The translations under genes were made by a program, and so were the position numbers. A stretch of DNA of 64,000 bases from Firmicutes bacterium HGW-Firmicutes-1 (GTDB taxonomy: Bacteria > Bacillota > Clostridia > Lachnospirales > Vallitaleaceae). Below, in pieces: positions 54,454-64,000 of this stretch. Positions within the stretch are counted from its first letter, which is position 1; the number at the start of each line of letters is the position of its first letter. The notes beneath the pieces were generated by a model. It saw nothing but the letters and a program-made list of their open reading frames with translations. It was not told the origin of the DNA and did no database searches. Location: positions 124,001 to 188,000 of the forward strand of contig PHAG01000001.1 of assembly GCA_002841625.1 (NCBI GenBank), written 5' to 3'.

Positions 54454-57120
54454 ATGTGGTTTTCAAAAACCCAAGAGGAAGTATTGAAAGAATTTGATAT
54501 AAACCGTTTAACTGGACTTACTGGTGAGGAAGCCCAATTAAGGCTCGAAAAGTATGGCGAAAATAAGCTAAAAAGCAAACCTAAAAAAAGTTTGTTTTCC
54601 TTATTCTTTTCACAACTGAAAGATATGCTAATTTATGTTCTATTAGGAGCTTCTGTAATCACCATATTCATTGGCGAATATGTAGATGCAGTCATTATTT
54701 TATTGGTTGTTGTTTTAAATGCAGTAATTGGAGTTTTCCAAGAATATAAGGCCGGAAAGGCAATTGAGGCACTTCAGCAGATGACTTCTCCGAAAGCTCT
54801 TGTACGACGAGATGGAGAAGTGAAAGAAATTAATTCTGAAGAAATCGTTCCAGGTGATATCATTATATTAGATTCAGGTAGATTTATACCGGCAGATTTA
54901 CGATTAATAGAAAGTGCGAATCTACAAATTGAAGAATCTGCTCTTACAGGTGAATCTGTTCCTTCTGATAAGAATGCAAAAGACCTTTTTAAAGATCTTA
55001 AAATATCAATCGGTGATAAGACAAACATGGCTTTCATGTCTACCCTCGTTACTTACGGTAGAGGGGAAGGTGTTGTTGTTGCAACTGCTATGGACACAGA
55101 AATTGGTAAGATTGCATCGATTCTCGATGAAGATAATGAAGAAATGACCCCACTTCAAAAAAGGCTCGATGAACTTGGTAGAATACTTGGATTTATAGCA
55201 ATTGGTATTTGTGTTGTTATATTCATTATTGCCTTAATCCAAAAAAGAGATTTATTTGATATGTTCCTAACCGCGATTAGCTTGGCTGTTGCAGCTATTC
55301 CTGAAGGTCTCGCTGCTATAGTTGCAATTGTATTGGCACTCGGTGTTACTAGAATGTCTAAAATTAATGCCATAATAAAGAAGCTTCCAGCAGTAGAGAC
55401 CCTTGGATCAGTTAATATTATTTGTTCAGACAAAACTGGTACTCTTACGCAAAATAAGATGACTGTTGTAAAGCACTATACACTAAACAACTTAAAAGAA
55501 GTACCGGGGGGAGATACAAAGCTTCAACCCAATAACGATGAAGCAAGATTAATCGAGTCCTTTGTTTTATGCTCAGATGCTACCTATGAAAATGGCCAAG
55601 GCACTGGTGACCCAACTGAAATTGCATTGGTAGTATTAGGTGTTAAATATAACCTTACAGGAACAGACCTAAATGCTAAGAACAATAGAGTTTCTGAAAA
55701 ACCATTTGATTCTGATAGGAAGTTAATGTCAACCTTAAATGTAGAAGGAACTGGTTATCGTGTTCATACCAAAGGCGCAATTGACAATTTGTTGAATATT
55801 TCTACTAATGTTTTGTTAGATGGTAAGCTAGTTCCATTAACTGATGATATCAAAGCAAATTATTTGAAAATAACTGAAGACATGTCAAATAATGCTTTAA
55901 GGGTTCTTGGTGTAGCATTTAAGGATACTAATAGCGTGATAGAACCAGATGAAATGGAAAAAGATCTAACAATAATTGGAATCGTCGGTATGATTGACCC
56001 CCCAAGGCTTGAAGTAAAATCCTCTATTATCGAAGCAAAGGCTGCTGGTATTACAGCTATCATGATTACCGGTGATCACAAGAATACCGCAGTTGCAATT
56101 GCAAAAGAACTAGGAATCGCAGATTCCATTGAGCAGAGTTTAACAGGTGCTGAAATTGATGAAATACCCGACGAAGAATTTTCAAATAAAATCAATCATT
56201 ATAGAGTGTTTGCGAGAGTATCTCCTGAGCATAAGGTTAAGATCGTAAAAGCCTTTAAAGCACAAGGAAATATAGTTTCTATGACTGGAGATGGTGTAAA
56301 TGATGCCCCTTCCTTGAAATTTGCTGATATCGGTGTTGCAATGGGTATAACTGGTACCGACGTTTCAAAAGGTGCAAGTGACATGATACTAACAGATGAC
56401 AACTTCACAACCATCGTGCGTGCTATCGAAGAAGGTAGAAATATTTATAATAATATTAAGAAAGCGGTTATATTCCTGTTATCCTGTAACCTTGGAGAAG
56501 TAGTTGCGATTTTTACGTCAATTCTCTTCTTCTGGCCAATACCCTTATTACCAACACAGATTCTTTGGATAAATCTAATTACTGATACCTTACCAGCAAT
56601 AGCACTTGGTGTAGATCCTGGTGATAAGGATGTTATGAAGAAGAAACCAAGAGACCCTAAAGAAAGCTTCTTTGCAAGAGGCGCAGGCGCTAGAGCAATT
56701 ATTGGTGGTACGTTAATAGGTACATTAACCTTACTAGCCTTTTACTTTGGACTAAATGAATTTGGATACAGCCTTGGATCAAAAAACATTCCTGAAGATG
56801 TATTAACCTATGCTAGAACAATGGCCTTCGTTGTACTTGCTGCTTCTCAATTATTCTATTCATTGACAATGCGAAACTCAACTAAGTCGATCTTTCAAGT
56901 TGGATTATTTACGAATAAATATTTAATTGGTGCGATTATTGTAGGTTTTATTCTTCAGTTTGGAGTTATATCAATTCCTTTCTTAGCAAATGCATTTAAA
57001 GTGCATAATTTAGGCTTACGAGATTGGGGCTTAACGATACTTTTTGCTCTGATTCCCTTGATTGTGAATGAAATCATTAAAGTATTTATGAGAGCTAGAA
57101 AGACAACTAATCTTGATTAA
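54454..57120 (+). CDS. calcium-transporting P-type ATPase
   Basis: An 888-residue P2-type cation pump. An N-terminal cation ATPase domain precedes the first membrane pair; TGES lies at 165-168 and PEGL at 283-286 in the ion-binding helix M4 (VAAIPEGLAAIVAIVLALGV). The phosphorylated aspartate is D326 in SDKTGTLTQ, and the hinge reads MTGDGVNDAPSLKFADIGVA. Ten membrane segments and the LPTQILWINLITDTLPA in M6 fit bacterial SERCA/PMCA-like Ca2+ pumps. Ion choice is inferred from family. It is monocistronic, flanked by a promoter and a terminator. Confidence 0.93.
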   Translation: MWFSKTQEEVLKEFDINRLTGLTGEEAQLRLEKYGENKLKSKPKKSLFSLFFSQLKDMLIYVLLGASVITIFIGEYVDAVIILLVVVLNAVIGVFQEYKAGKAIEALQQMTSPKALVRRDGEVKEINSEEIVPGDIIILDSGRFIPADLRLIESANLQIEESALTGESVPSDKNAKDLFKDLKISIGDKTNMAFMSTLVTYGRGEGVVVATAMDTEIGKIASILDEDNEEMTPLQKRLDELGRILGFIAIGICVVIFIIALIQKRDLFDMFLTAISLAVAAIPEGLAAIVAIVLALGVTRMSKINAIIKKLPAVETLGSVNIICSDKTGTLTQNKMTVVKHYTLNNLKEVPGGDTKLQPNNDEARLIESFVLCSDATYENGQGTGDPTEIALVVLGVKYNLTGTDLNAKNNRVSEKPFDSDRKLMSTLNVEGTGYRVHTKGAIDNLLNISTNVLLDGKLVPLTDDIKANYLKITEDMSNNALRVLGVAFKDTNSVIEPDEMEKDLTIIGIVGMIDPPRLEVKSSIIEAKAAGITAIMITGDHKNTAVAIAKELGIADSIEQSLTGAEIDEIPDEEFSNKINHYRVFARVSPEHKVKIVKAFKAQGNIVSMTGDGVNDAPSLKFADIGVAMGITGTDVSKGASDMILTDDNFTTIVRAIEEGRNIYNNIKKAVIFLLSCNLGEVVAIFTSILFFWPIPLLPTQILWINLITDTLPAIALGVDPGDKDVMKKKPRDPKESFFARGAGARAIIGGTLIGTLTLLAFYFGLNEFGYSLGSKNIPEDVLTYARTMAFVVLAASQLFYSLTMRNSTKSIFQVGLFTNKYLIGAIIVGFILQFGVISIPFLANAFKVHNLGLRDWGLTILFALIPLIVNEIIKVFMRARKTTNLD

Positions 57121-57137
57121 TTTTCAACTTTGAAACA

Positions 57138-57177
57138 CAAAGGCCTCCTAATGCAATCTTGCTTAAGGGGGCCTTTG
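57138..57177. terminator. bidirectional terminator between the ATPase and chemoreceptor genes
   Basis: CAAAGGCCTCC pairs with GGGGGCCTTTG around AATGCAATCTTGCTTAA, which itself can form a small inner stem. It serves both convergent genes. Confidence 0.85.
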
Positions 57178-57180
57178 TAA

Positions 57181-58980
57181 TTATAACTTAAATGCTTTTA
57201 CAATAATATCCATTTCAGCTGCTAAGTTATTCAATAGACTAGCTTCTGAAGTTAATTCTTCTAAGCTGGCTAATTGTTGCTGTACTGAGGCTGAAATACT
57301 TTCACTCGAAGCTTCATTTTCTTGTACTATTTTTTCATTTTTCCCAATATTTTCATCAACAGCTTCCATTTTGATGATTAAGTCTTTTAAATCTTTTGCA
57401 TTATTTCTAACATCATTATCCACAATTATATTGGCTTCTTTGATAATTCCAAAATACTTTTGGGTCTTTTCTGCAATAACATTACCTTCGTTTATTTTTT
57501 GGACATTTTCTAACATTTGCAAGCCCATTTCTCTTAGTGATTGTTCAAATGTTTTTATTATATTTCCAATACTCTTTGCAAATACATCTGAGTCTGTTGC
57601 TAATTTCCTGATCTCTTCTGCTACTACAGCAAATCCTCTGCCTGCCTCACCTGCTCTAGCAGCTTCAATTGTGGCATTTAAAGATAATAGATTTGTCTGA
57701 GCTGAGATATTAGAGATAGAAGCTAATATTGAATGCATCTTTTCAGAACTTTTATTCAATTCTTCAACCGTGATGACTGTTTTACCAATCGTATTGGTAA
57801 TCACATGCATTTGACCTACAAACTCATTGATATATGTAGTTCCATCATTCGCTAATTCTACTGATTTGTTAGCACTATCTAATATTTTTTGGTCATTTGA
57901 ATCTATTTGAGATGTAATTTTATAGATATCTCTAATATTATCCATAATGTCCTTGATAGCATTGCTTTGAAGCTTGATTCCATTCACCATATTAATAATT
58001 TCGACCGATATCTCTTCTCCAGCTTTACTATTTTCTTCTGAAATGCTTGCTAGCTGTGAAGAAGAACTATGTACACTATTGCTCACTTCATTAATCATTG
58101 TCATGCTTCGTCTTATATTTCCAATCATCGTGTTAAACGCCTTTGCTAAATCGTTTATTTCATCATTCGATTTAACATATAATTCATTCACATTCAGATT
58201 CCCTTCAGCAATTAAAATGGCATTATTACGAACTTCTCTTAATGGTTTAGATATACCATTTACTATTTTCAACAAAACAATAATTGATACAAGAGAAACA
58301 AAAATAAGTATGCTACTATTTACCAAAACCATTGTATGAAAACCTTTATTGATCTCTTGCTTAAGTATGCTTACCTCTTCAAGCTGCAATAGTATGAACT
58401 TTTGCATATCAATCGTCGCATACTCACCTATTCTTTTCGAACCATCTTTCATTTCAATAGCTTTACTCATGTTCTTATCATTGAAATATGTCTCTGTCTC
58501 AACAACATTTTCTATTAAGGTATCCATTAATCTTTTTACAGCATCTAACGAAGATAATTTTTTAATATTATTCGTATAGGATTCTAATTCGTTCAAAGTA
58601 CTTTCAACCTCATTTATATATTCATTATATAGAAAGCCCTCTTCCTTATAACTGTAAATGAGATAATTCGTTAATTCTTCATCAATCTTAACTAGATTTG
58701 TTATGATCGAATAGGACATATCAATTTCAGTTAGTACTTGATTGTATTTTACATTGATACTCATACTGTTCATGATCGATATGCCGTTTACAATACCTAA
58801 AGTTAGAATAATTACAATTACCATGGTGATTATTTTAACCTTTACCCCTATTTTCACCTTAACACGGGTATCATTCTTTGTGTTATGTTTTGCTTTATTC
58901 TTTGTGCTATTTTTTGCTTTATTCTTTGTGCTATGTTTTATGATATTTTTTGTGTTATTCTTTGCATTATTTTTACTCAT
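57181..58980 (-). CDS. methyl-accepting chemotaxis protein with Lys/Asn-rich N-terminal tail
   Basis: A chemoreceptor of 599 residues. The ATG at 58978-58980 has GGAGG 7 bases before it; an earlier in-frame start is unsupported. The first 45 or so residues are Lys/Asn/Thr-rich (repeats such as [19 protein letters not shown]). One membrane segment then precedes a four-helix external sensor. A second segment, a HAMP domain ([20 protein letters not shown]) and the signalling domain with [20 protein letters not shown] follow. It lies 59 bases after the ribose-type permease gene and may be cotranscribed with it. Confidence 0.9.
   Translation of the reverse strand: MSKNNAKNNTKNIIKHSTKNKAKNSTKNKAKHNTKNDTRVKVKIGVKVKIITMVIVIILTLGIVNGISIMNSMSINVKYNQVLTEIDMSYSIITNLVKIDEELTNYLIYSYKEEGFLYNEYINEVESTLNELESYTNNIKKLSSLDAVKRLMDTLIENVVETETYFNDKNMSKAIEMKDGSKRIGEYATIDMQKFILLQLEEVSILKQEINKGFHTMVLVNSSILIFVSLVSIIVLLKIVNGISKPLREVRNNAILIAEGNLNVNELYVKSNDEINDLAKAFNTMIGNIRRSMTMINEVSNSVHSSSSQLASISEENSKAGEEISVEIINMVNGIKLQSNAIKDIMDNIRDIYKITSQIDSNDQKILDSANKSVELANDGTTYINEFVGQMHVITNTIGKTVITVEELNKSSEKMHSILASISNISAQTNLLSLNATIEAARAGEAGRGFAVVAEEIRKLATDSDVFAKSIGNIIKTFEQSLREMGLQMLENVQKINEGNVIAEKTQKYFGIIKEANIIVDNDVRNNAKDLKDLIIKMEAVDENIGKNEKIVQENEASSESISASVQQQLASLEELTSEASLLNNLAAEMDIIVKAFKL
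58862..58978. repeat. degenerate tandem repeat in the chemoreceptor gene start
   Basis: Repeated TTCTTTGTG(C/T)TATGTTTTGCTTTA-like units of about 24-30 bases encode the Lys/Asn-rich tail. Confidence 0.7.
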
Positions 58981-59039
58981 GTTGAAACCTCCAATGGCTG
59001 TAATTGCAAAGTTAATTTTCAATTACCAAATAGGTATAC

Positions 59040-60017
59040 TTATATCTTACCTAACTCTCTTTGTTTTCGCAAAAATAAATAACCATCGGAAGCTACAACA
59101 ATAACCAAAATTGCACCAATGACTACACTTTGCCATTGTGGTTTTACCTCAAATAAATTAAAGCAATTGGTAAGTAGTGTCGTGAACAATACACCGAAGA
59201 AAGCACCAACTACAGAACCTTTTCCCCCTGCAAGGCTACCACCACCAATGATACAACTGATGATAATACTCATATGCATGCCTTGTCCCATATATCTATT
59301 AGCCATCTCATATCTAGCAGTTGCGAGAATTCCAGCAAGAGCAGACAAGGTACCACTTAAGATATAGGTCGCAATTTTAATTCTATCAACATTGAAGCCC
59401 ATCTGTTTAGCAGCTTCCCTGTCACCACCAATATAATACAAGCGTCTGCCAGCTGGAGTGTATTTTAGAAACAACTGGAATGCTACTAGTAGAAATAACA
59501 TAATCCAAAACATATGGTAGATCCCTAAAAACTTTCCGGTACCTAAGTTAATAAAGCTTTGAGAAAAATTCCTAAAACCTTCTCGGCCTTTTCCAACTAA
59601 AAGAATTTCTGAAACGCCTCTAACCATATACATCGTACCGATTGTAGCAATTAATGGATTGATTCCGATTTTTGCAACCAATAATCCATTTAATAGTCCG
59701 ATTGCTGAACCTACAAATATCCCTGCTAAAATTGAAAGAAAAACAGATTGGCCATTTGTCAATAATGCTGCTGTAACCACTCCAGATATGCTCATGATCG
59801 AACCAACTGATAAATCAAAGTTTCCAGTAATAAGCAAGGCCATCATTCCAATAGCGATAATTACATTTGGAGCAATAGCAGTTTGCAAGGAATCTAAGTT
59901 ATTGACATCCAAAAAAATCGGGCTCAATACACCCAACACGATAATAAGAATAAAACATAAAACAAATGCTACAAATTCACTTCTTTTATATACGTTCAAC
60001 AAATTTTTCCACTTCAT
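59040..60017 (-). CDS. ribose-type sugar ABC transporter permease (second)
   Basis: A 325-residue CUT2 permease with the ATG at 60015-60017, supported by GGAGG 8 bases upstream. Motifs are GNFDLSVGSIMSISGVVTAA and ...GGSLAGGKGSVVGAFFGVL. It pairs with the permease encoded 25 bases upstream to form the channel of an RbsC-like importer. It lies just ahead of the chemoreceptor gene. Confidence 0.92.
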   Translation of the reverse strand: MKWKNLLNVYKRSEFVAFVLCFILIIVLGVLSPIFLDVNNLDSLQTAIAPNVIIAIGMMALLITGNFDLSVGSIMSISGVVTAALLTNGQSVFLSILAGIFVGSAIGLLNGLLVAKIGINPLIATIGTMYMVRGVSEILLVGKGREGFRNFSQSFINLGTGKFLGIYHMFWIMLFLLVAFQLFLKYTPAGRRLYYIGGDREAAKQMGFNVDRIKIATYILSGTLSALAGILATARYEMANRYMGQGMHMSIIISCIIGGGSLAGGKGSVVGAFFGVLFTTLLTNCFNLFEVKPQWQSVVIGAILVIVVASDGYLFLRKQRELGKI

Positions 60018-60042
60018 CTTAATAACCTCCATTCGTCCAATC

Positions 60043-61017
60043 TTATACTCTTTTATTCAATCGTGTATCCACAAATACCGCTACTATCAAAATAAACCCA
60101 ACAATGACTTGTTGTATAAATGGATCAATTTTAAAAATAATCATACCATTAAATACAACAGCTAAAAAGATAAGCCCAAATACCGATTTCATGATACTAC
60201 CTTTACCACCAAAAAGACTTGCACCACCTAGTACGGCTGCTGTAATCATAAGAAATTCTAAATTTTCGCCGGTTGTAACATCTGAATGCATGATTCTTGA
60301 TGTTGCAAGAATTCCTCCTATAGCTGCTGTAAAGCTGGAAATTCCAAAAGTAATAATTTTTATCCTGTTAGATTTAATCCCATAAATTCTTGCTGTTTCA
60401 AGATTAGCTCCGACATAATACATTTTTTTAAAGATTGTAGATCTGCTTAGCAATATTTCTAAAGTAATCACACTTATAATCATAAAAAGAATGGTCCAGT
60501 GAACTTTTCCTACCTGAAATTTAATCAATGCTCGATAGCTTGCTGGGAAAAAATAACCTTGTAACTCGCGTATGTAAAGCCAATTGATCCCTTTGATTAA
60601 AGATAACATCCCAATAGTAACCATCATTGAGTTCACTCTAAATTTGGTTACTATGAAACCAGAGATGACGCCAAACAATGAACAGACTAATAAAGTAATG
60701 ATCAAACTTAATGCAAAAGGCAAACCATTCATCATCAACATACCTAGTACTGTACCACTTAATCCATAAACAGCTCCCACTGACATATCAAGCTCACCCA
60801 TGATCATTAAGTATGTAAATCCAATGATTGCAAAAAACTGTATGGATACTCCAAACAATATAGAATAAATATTGCTAAATTGTAGAAATGTGCTTGTTGT
60901 AATACTTAAGAAAATAACCAATACTAAAGTTAATAAAGCTATCGTGATTGTACCTAAGTCCATTTTAGTAAATAAATTAACTCTTTTATGATTCAATATT
61001 CCAATATTTTTCATCAT
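60043..61017 (-). CDS. ribose-type sugar ABC transporter permease (first)
   Basis: A 324-residue CUT2 permease. It has GELDMSVGAVYGLSGTVLGM and AAVLGGASLFGGKGSIMKSV, the RbsC/XylH-type motifs. Its start overlaps the stop of the ATPase gene (ATGATGA), so translation is coupled. The presence of two different permeases suggests a heterodimer rather than the RbsC homodimer. Confidence 0.92.
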   Translation of the reverse strand: MMKNIGILNHKRVNLFTKMDLGTITIALLTLVLVIFLSITTSTFLQFSNIYSILFGVSIQFFAIIGFTYLMIMGELDMSVGAVYGLSGTVLGMLMMNGLPFALSLIITLLVCSLFGVISGFIVTKFRVNSMMVTIGMLSLIKGINWLYIRELQGYFFPASYRALIKFQVGKVHWTILFMIISVITLEILLSRSTIFKKMYYVGANLETARIYGIKSNRIKIITFGISSFTAAIGGILATSRIMHSDVTTGENLEFLMITAAVLGGASLFGGKGSIMKSVFGLIFLAVVFNGMIIFKIDPFIQQVIVGFILIVAVFVDTRLNKRV

Positions 61018-62543
61018 ACCACTCGCTCCTTTATTACTTCACCTACTGCTGCAAGAGCCATAATATTTTGTTCTTGTATTTCATTTCTCATCAATTCACC
61101 AACAATCTTCTTATTGCGCATAATAATAATTCTATCAACTAAACTAATTAATTCTGGAAGTTCTGAACTAAATACAATTACACCAACTCCACTATTCGCA
61201 ATTTCTTGAAGGTGCATATGAATTTCCGTTTTGGCACCAACATCTATACCTCTTGTTGGCTCATTCACGATAAGACACTCGGGTTCTGTACCTAAGCATA
61301 TAGATAGCATCAGTTTTTGCTGATTTCCCCCACTCAAAGAAGAAGGTACTGCAAGTACAGACGAAATGACGATTGAGAATTTTTCAATATATTTATTGGT
61401 GTATTCTTTAATCGCTTGTTGATTTAAAAATGACAGTTTGGATAATTTCTTAAGTACTGGAAGCGACATATTTTCAGTTGCTGGCATTTTTAATAATAGC
61501 CCAGCATTTTTACGATTTCCATTCAAATACAAAATTTTTCTATCAATTAAATCTATAGGGGTATACTTACTGATAGTCTCACCTTTAAAATGCAAGGTTC
61601 CTTTATCTTTGCTTTCTAAGCCAAATATCATACGTGATACATCCTCTGTACCCGATCCCTCTAAACCAAAAAATCCAATAATTTCACCTTTATGTAACGT
61701 AAAGCTAATATCTGTAGCTGAGTGTTTCTTACATAAATTTTCTACCTTCAATAGAATTTCATTATGATTTTCCTCAATATAATTCTTCTTCATATAAATA
61801 CTATCTTGTAAATTTCGACCAACCATTTTACTTACTAACACATTCTCATCAAGATTCTTATCATTTTCTAAGGTGCAAATATATTCACCATCTCGAAGTA
61901 CTGTTACTCTATCACTTATATCTAGTATTTCATTGATTCTATGAGAGATATAAATAATGGTTAGTCCATCGTCTCTTAACTTCTTTAAGGTTTGCATCAA
62001 TCTTTCTGCCTCTTTATTGTTTAAACTCGAGGTTGGTTCATCTAATACAATAATTTTATTCTCAAGACTAATTGCTCTCAATATCTCTACCATTTGTTGT
62101 TCAGCTACTGTTAATGAATCCATTTTACTACTTGGATTCAAGTTTAATTTCAAGATATCCTGACACCTATTCGTCTCCATGTACAATCTCTTTTTATCTA
62201 TTCCTCCAAATCTATTTCTAAAGTTACAATCAGGAAAGATATTTTCAGCTACAGACATATTTTCAAAAATTGCCAGTTCTTGATGAACCATAGATATACC
62301 AAGTTTATGTGCATGTTTGGGAGAGAAAAACGCAATTTTTTCGCCCTCAAGGTATATATTCCCACTATCAGGTGCTTGTTCACCTGCAATAATCCTCATC
62401 AAAGTACTTTTTCCAGCACCATTTTCTCCGAGTACGGTATGGATTTCACCTTTTCTAATATCAAAAGAAACACCTCTTAAAGCTTGAACAACCTCATAAT
62501 TTTTACAAACATTTTCAATCACTAAAAAATTATTATTTGTCAT
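61014..62543 (-). CDS. ribose-type sugar ABC transporter ATP-binding protein (double ATPase)
   Basis: A 509-residue RbsA/MglA-type ATPase with two nucleotide-binding halves. The first has Walker A GENGAGKSTLMRI, a signature segment SLTVAEQQMVEILRA and Walker B IIVLDEPTSSL. The second, from about 270, has SLSGGNQQKLMLSICLG and VNEPTRGIDVGAKTEI but a degenerate Walker A (GLEGSGTEDVSR), as in the family. It powers the two permeases. Confidence 0.94.
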   Translation of the reverse strand: MTNNNFLVIENVCKNYEVVQALRGVSFDIRKGEIHTVLGENGAGKSTLMRIIAGEQAPDSGNIYLEGEKIAFFSPKHAHKLGISMVHQELAIFENMSVAENIFPDCNFRNRFGGIDKKRLYMETNRCQDILKLNLNPSSKMDSLTVAEQQMVEILRAISLENKIIVLDEPTSSLNNKEAERLMQTLKKLRDDGLTIIYISHRINEILDISDRVTVLRDGEYICTLENDKNLDENVLVSKMVGRNLQDSIYMKKNYIEENHNEILLKVENLCKKHSATDISFTLHKGEIIGFFGLEGSGTEDVSRMIFGLESKDKGTLHFKGETISKYTPIDLIDRKILYLNGNRKNAGLLLKMPATENMSLPVLKKLSKLSFLNQQAIKEYTNKYIEKFSIVISSVLAVPSSLSGGNQQKLMLSICLGTEPECLIVNEPTRGIDVGAKTEIHMHLQEIANSGVGVIVFSSELPELISLVDRIIIMRNKKIVGELMRNEIQEQNIMALAAVGEVIKERVV

Positions 62544-62596
62544 TATTTATCCACCTATTATCCTTTTCATTGAATTAAAGATAAAAAGAAAATGAA

Positions 62597-62626
62597 AAGA
62601 AGGCTGAACACTCCTACAGCCTTCTT
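62597..62626 (-). terminator. partial terminator between binding-protein and ATPase genes
   Basis: AAGAAGGCTG pairs with CAGCCTTCTT across 10 bases and is followed by TTCATTTTC. It probably lowers transcript levels of the ATPase and permease genes relative to the binding protein. Confidence 0.75.
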
Positions 62627-62640
62627 GATTTTATTACTCT

Positions 62641-63726
62641 CTAATTGTAAAGCTCTTTTCCTTTAGGAAATTCTGGAAGATTCTCATATAAAAACTCTTC
62701 TACATTCTGTTGATTTATAACTACCGTATGTTCATATATCGTTTCTGGCACAATGTTAATTCCAGCCGCTTTATTGTCTCTTGAAACCGGTACATTTGAT
62801 AATCCAATTGTTTGATCGTTATATGCTTCTAATAGTAAAATTGCCATATAAGAGTCAGTAGCTGTCTTGTTGATAATTGTTGATCTAATCAATCCTTTTT
62901 GGATATATTCAATTGTTCCAACTTCTCTATCATGAACGACTACTGCTACATTTTTCGGATCTATCTTAAGTTCTTCCATTGCAATACCGATACCTGTTCC
63001 TGAACTTGAATCAAGTCCTACAATTGCTGTTAAATCTTCATAATTGTTAAATGCTGACTTTGCAGCTTCTATAGCAGTTTCTGTATTTGCTTTGTCATCT
63101 ACCTTACTTAATAATTCCCATTTAGTCCCTTTTAAGCCATCCATCAAACCTCTAAATTTATCATCCGTGTTTGACGCACCCCAATTTCCTAAAGCCACTA
63201 ACTTACCTGTATCACCTGCTTGATTAATGAGTTCCTTTGCAGTATCAATCCCACATTGATAATTATCTAATCCTATGTATGTCATTACACCTGAATCTGG
63301 TACATTTGACGTAGTTGCAATAACTGGAATTCCATCAGCCATAGCTCTTTGAATAGCTGGTACTTGAGCAGAATCCCACAGCATTGTTATAATTCCATCA
63401 GGTTTTTTAGCAATTGCTTGTTCCATTGCTTCAGAAGTAGCTTTGCTATCGAACCCATCAGGTCCCATTCTTACTATTTCCACATCAAACATTTCTGCAG
63501 CATATTCAAATCCCTTATGTGCATCAATTAAATAAGGATGACCTTGAAAACCAGCTACAAAGTAATAAACTCTTTTTTCTTTCACTGCTGTAGAATCCCC
63601 CGCCTTTGAATCCGATGAAGTCACTGCAGTTTCTTTGTCGTTTTTACACCCTGTAAAGGTTAGTGAAAAGAATACAACTAATAACGTAAATGCGATCATT
63701 TTTTGAAATAAATTTGATTTTTTCAT
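62641..63726 (-). CDS. ribose-type sugar ABC transporter substrate-binding lipoprotein
   Basis: A 361-residue periplasmic-binding-protein type 1 lipoprotein. The lipobox is FTGC near residue 27. The mature part has YYFVAGFQGHPYLIDAHKGF, KPDGIITMLWDSAQVPAIQR, and AVVVHDREVGTIEYIQKGLI, all typical of RbsB/XylF-like proteins. AAGGAGG precedes the ATG. It is about 90 bases after the SDR gene. The bound sugar is unknown; the SDR gene suggests a sugar or polyol. Confidence 0.92.
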   Translation of the reverse strand: MKKSNLFQKMIAFTLLVVFFSLTFTGCKNDKETAVTSSDSKAGDSTAVKEKRVYYFVAGFQGHPYLIDAHKGFEYAAEMFDVEIVRMGPDGFDSKATSEAMEQAIAKKPDGIITMLWDSAQVPAIQRAMADGIPVIATTSNVPDSGVMTYIGLDNYQCGIDTAKELINQAGDTGKLVALGNWGASNTDDKFRGLMDGLKGTKWELLSKVDDKANTETAIEAAKSAFNNYEDLTAIVGLDSSSGTGIGIAMEELKIDPKNVAVVVHDREVGTIEYIQKGLIRSTIINKTATDSYMAILLLEAYNDQTIGLSNVPVSRDNKAAGINIVPETIYEHTVVINQQNVEEFLYENLPEFPKGKELYN

Positions 63727-63816
63727 TTCTTCCTCCTTAAATTTTTTAATCTATCAAAACATATAGTTTTATATGATTTGACTGGTTTCATTTTCCTTAC
63801 CTTATTCAATGATGCA

Positions 63817-64000
63817 CTAAATATGTTTAATAATACCTGCATCCATTAAGATATTACTTCCGTTGATTCCATCATTAGCAGCTGTAAAAATAACAGTCAT
63901 TGCAACTTCTTCCGGAGTTAAAAATCTTTGAAGTAATGATGGTGAATCAGTCCCATTCGCAAAATATTCTACTTTTGCTTCTTCTAAAGTCAAACCATCT
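63817..64000 (-). CDS. short-chain dehydrogenase/reductase, C-terminal end (runs off the window)
   Basis: The 60 C-terminal residues end in LQRFLTPEEVAMTVIFTAAN, then DGINGSNILMDAGIIKHI, the closing pattern of classical SDR enzymes (R-F-x-x-P-E-E-V and G-x-N-I-x-x-D-x-G). The catalytic residues lie outside the window. It precedes the ribose-type transporter genes and probably acts on the imported sugar, polyol or its product, which is inference from position. Confidence 0.85.
   Translation of the reverse strand, partial: DGLTLEEAKVEYFANGTDSPSLLQRFLTPEEVAMTVIFTAANDGINGSNILMDAGIIKHI

Noticed and set aside
57181-58980. Lys/Asn-rich tail as a sequencing or frame artefact
   Set aside because: The frame is open throughout, the start has GGAGG at good spacing, and the tail joins directly to the membrane segment.

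Overview
The window is low-GC DNA, mostly genes on the minus strand, from a spore-forming anaerobe of the class Clostridia. The evidence is a butyrate kinase/phosphate butyryltransferase pair, CotF-like spore coat genes, split-type iron-sulfur serine dehydratase, class I cyclic-di-GMP riboswitches and strong GGAGG ribosome binding sites. A Lachnospirales-type organism would fit, but no rRNA or other taxonomic marker is present, so the genus is left open. No tRNA, rRNA, CRISPR array, prophage or complete insertion sequence was seen.

Layout. 1-5.3 kb: a sugar import and phosphorolysis operon (solute-binding lipoprotein, two MalF/MalG-type permeases, the 5' end of a GH65 disaccharide phosphorylase) diverging from an AraC-family regulator. 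5.3-10 kb: plus-strand genes for a D,D-carboxypeptidase, a small lipoprotein and a FIST-sensor/diguanylate cyclase pair, then a PC4-like protein; four copies of a short palindromic repeat are scattered here. 10-18.3 kb: ilvN-like, ptb and buk, two spore coat genes, asd, recQ and a membrane diguanylate cyclase. 18.3-19.6 kb: a histidine phosphatase and a VanZ protein.

19.7-45.4 kb is a large exopolysaccharide locus, all on the minus strand. From its promoter end it holds a PglF-like dehydratase, an aminotransferase, an initiating phosphoglycosyl transferase, an ATP-grasp ligase, two GT4 and three GT2 glycosyltransferases, a MurJ-type flippase and an EpsG-type polymerase. Next come two paralogous right-handed beta-helix surface proteins, an NAD-binding/SAF protein, rfbA-rfbC-rfbB, an LCP ligase and the Wzz/CpsD/CpsB chain-length and tyrosine phosphorylation module. 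At least three further promoters divide it into units. The longer beta-helix gene has two tandem c-di-GMP-I riboswitches in its leader, and two diguanylate cyclases are encoded in the same window. This suggests second-messenger control of a surface protein made with the polysaccharide.

45.9-54.2 kb: serine dehydratase sdaAB/sdaAA, a PutP-type symporter, YwbE, an amidase, a DUF503 protein, a small unknown protein, a stand-alone CBM25 protein, a YgjP-like metalloprotease and a DegV protein. 54.4-57.1 kb: a Ca2+-type P-ATPase. 57.2-64 kb: a ribose-family ABC transporter operon with a chemoreceptor at its end and a truncated short-chain dehydrogenase at its start.

The most interesting parts are the tandem riboswitch leader with two apparently different expression platforms, the 11-residue repeats with an invariant Asn in the protein it controls, and the promoter-plus-anchor segment shared by the LCP gene and the second beta-helix gene.
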